Positions 22,993 through 23,658 of a DNA stretch of 23,658 nt are shown one piece after another (the first letter of the stretch is position 1; each line of letters begins with the position of its first letter). Below the pieces are notes generated by a model. It was not told where the DNA came from. It saw only the letters and a list, made by a program, of their open reading frames with translations, and searched no databases. This DNA comes from Sulfurimonas sp. (lineage in GTDB: Bacteria > Campylobacterota > Campylobacteria > Campylobacterales > Sulfurimonadaceae), in NCBI RefSeq assembly GCF_023228785.1, contig NZ_JALOAN010000037.1, forward strand, positions 1-23,658, read 5' to 3'. The position numbers and the translations under genes were made by a program.

Positions 22993-23658
22993 ATGACAAT
23001 AGACGAACTTAAGAAGCACAATGGTCAAAATGGTGCGAAGGCTTATATCGCCTACAAAAATGTAGTATATGATGTGACTGATAGTCCTCTTTGGAAAGGT
23101 GGCAACCATCAAGGAAGTCATACCGCAGGGCATGATTTGACTTCTGAACTCCCAGATGCACCGCATAGTACGGAGGTTTTTAAAAGGTTTAAGGTTGTCG
23201 GCAGGCTTGAAGAGGGCGAAAAAACTCAAGAGCCAAAGGCCAAATCTGATGAGCCTTTAAAATCAAAACTAAGATCTTGGTATAAAGAGTATCATCCACA
23301 TCCTGCAGTGGTGCACTTTCCCATAGCCTTACATATCTTTGCCGCTGGTATGGACGCACTCTTTTTAGTAACTCCAAAAGAGGCTTATGCCATCGGAGTT
23401 TTTTACTCTTTCTTTGTTGCAACGGTGATGGGATTTGTTGCTATGGTTCCAGGGATTTTGAGCTGGTGGATAAACTATAACTTCTATATGGGTCGAGCAT
23501 TTGTTGTAAAGCTTGTTGTCTCAATAATTACTCTTCTCTTAGGTCTAGTTGCTATTGCTATCTACAATGCAAATCCAAACGCTATATATGAGTACTCATC
23601 TGGAGGAATAATCTATCATGCTATTGTGCTTATAACAGGTATAAATGTGATGATTCTT
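22993..23658 (+). CDS. Cytochrome b5-like heme domain fused to a DUF2231 membrane region (3' partial)
   Basis: The frame is open from the ATG (AGGAT-type binding site 7 bases upstream) to the window edge, 222 codons. Residues about 1-75 are a cytochrome b5-like heme/steroid-binding domain: AYIAYKNVVYDVTDSPLW, then a His-rich NHQGSHTAGHDLT with candidate heme ligands, and a Phe/Lys stretch ending in a small strand. A charged linker follows (about 76-100). The rest is membranous, with YHPHPAVVHFPIALH at its start as in DUF2231 proteins, and at least three helices are visible before the edge. DUF2231 proteins are predicted membrane proteins, some with possible heme-ligating histidines. The fusion suggests a membrane-bound heme electron carrier. 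The 3' end is missing. Confidence 0.85.
   Translation, partial: MTIDELKKHNGQNGAKAYIAYKNVVYDVTDSPLWKGGNHQGSHTAGHDLTSELPDAPHSTEVFKRFKVVGRLEEGEKTQEPKAKSDEPLKSKLRSWYKEYHPHPAVVHFPIALHIFAAGMDALFLVTPKEAYAIGVFYSFFVATVMGFVAMVPGILSWWINYNFYMGRAFVVKLVVSIITLLLGLVAIAIYNANPNAIYEYSSGGIIYHAIVLITGINVMIL

Noticed and set aside
22978..23422. Two minus-strand ORFs opposite the cytochrome b5-domain gene
   Set aside because: Their translations look like shadow frames, while the plus-strand frame is open to the edge and has recognisable domains.

Overview
The window is a gene-dense, AT-rich stretch of a Campylobacterota (epsilonproteobacterial) chromosome. It most resembles Sulfurimonas or a close relative. The signs are a periplasmic nitrate reductase cluster in the order napAGHBFLD with no napC, a CheA fused to a receiver domain, CheV beside CheA and CheW, and a TATAAT-type promoter without a clear -35 box. 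The genus is an inference from gene order and protein character, not from a search.

Plus strand, 230-11022: eleven genes lie head to tail with at most an 18-base gap. They are greA, argC, an LpxH-like metallophosphatase, cheV, cheA(-REC), cheW, a STAS-MlaE permease, an MlaF-like ATPase, an MCE (MlaD-like) protein, an ABC auxiliary lipoprotein and pepP. The chemotaxis core and the phospholipid-type ABC transporter are physically continuous. The permease has no ATG, GTG or TTG where its conserved N-terminus begins and may start at an ATT that overlaps the cheW stop codon. A palindrome-rich gap (11023-11124) separates this run from the convergent nap cluster.

Minus strand, 21283 down to 11125: this is a respiratory nitrate module. 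It begins with a possible 30-codon leader ORF, a Crp/Fnr regulator with an FNR-type recognition helix but no FNR cysteine cluster, and a membrane protein with a PilJ/NarX-like sensory half but no kinase or chemotaxis output. Then follow napA, napG, napH, napB, napF, napL, an orphan Aer-like PAS protein, napD and two unrecognised small genes. In front of napA a TTTGAC-N4-GTCAAA palindrome sits at class II activator distance from a TACTAT -10 box and interlocks with a second palindrome. The adjacent regulator and sensor-like protein are therefore good candidates to control nap. NapA/NapB reduce nitrate in the periplasm, NapG/NapH pass electrons from menaquinol, NapD and NapF assist maturation, NapL is a beta-propeller of uncertain role, and the PAS protein could report redox state.

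Plus strand, 21284-23658: a divergent spacer carries a mosaic array of ~25-base repeats bounded by hairpins, followed by a membrane diguanylate cyclase with a perfect palindrome over its likely promoter, and a cytochrome b5-domain/DUF2231 membrane protein that runs off the right edge.

The most promising candidates for something undescribed are the accessory half of the nap module (orphan sensor, orphan PAS, two unknown proteins), the interlocked operator, the leader ORF before the regulator, and the permease start codon.
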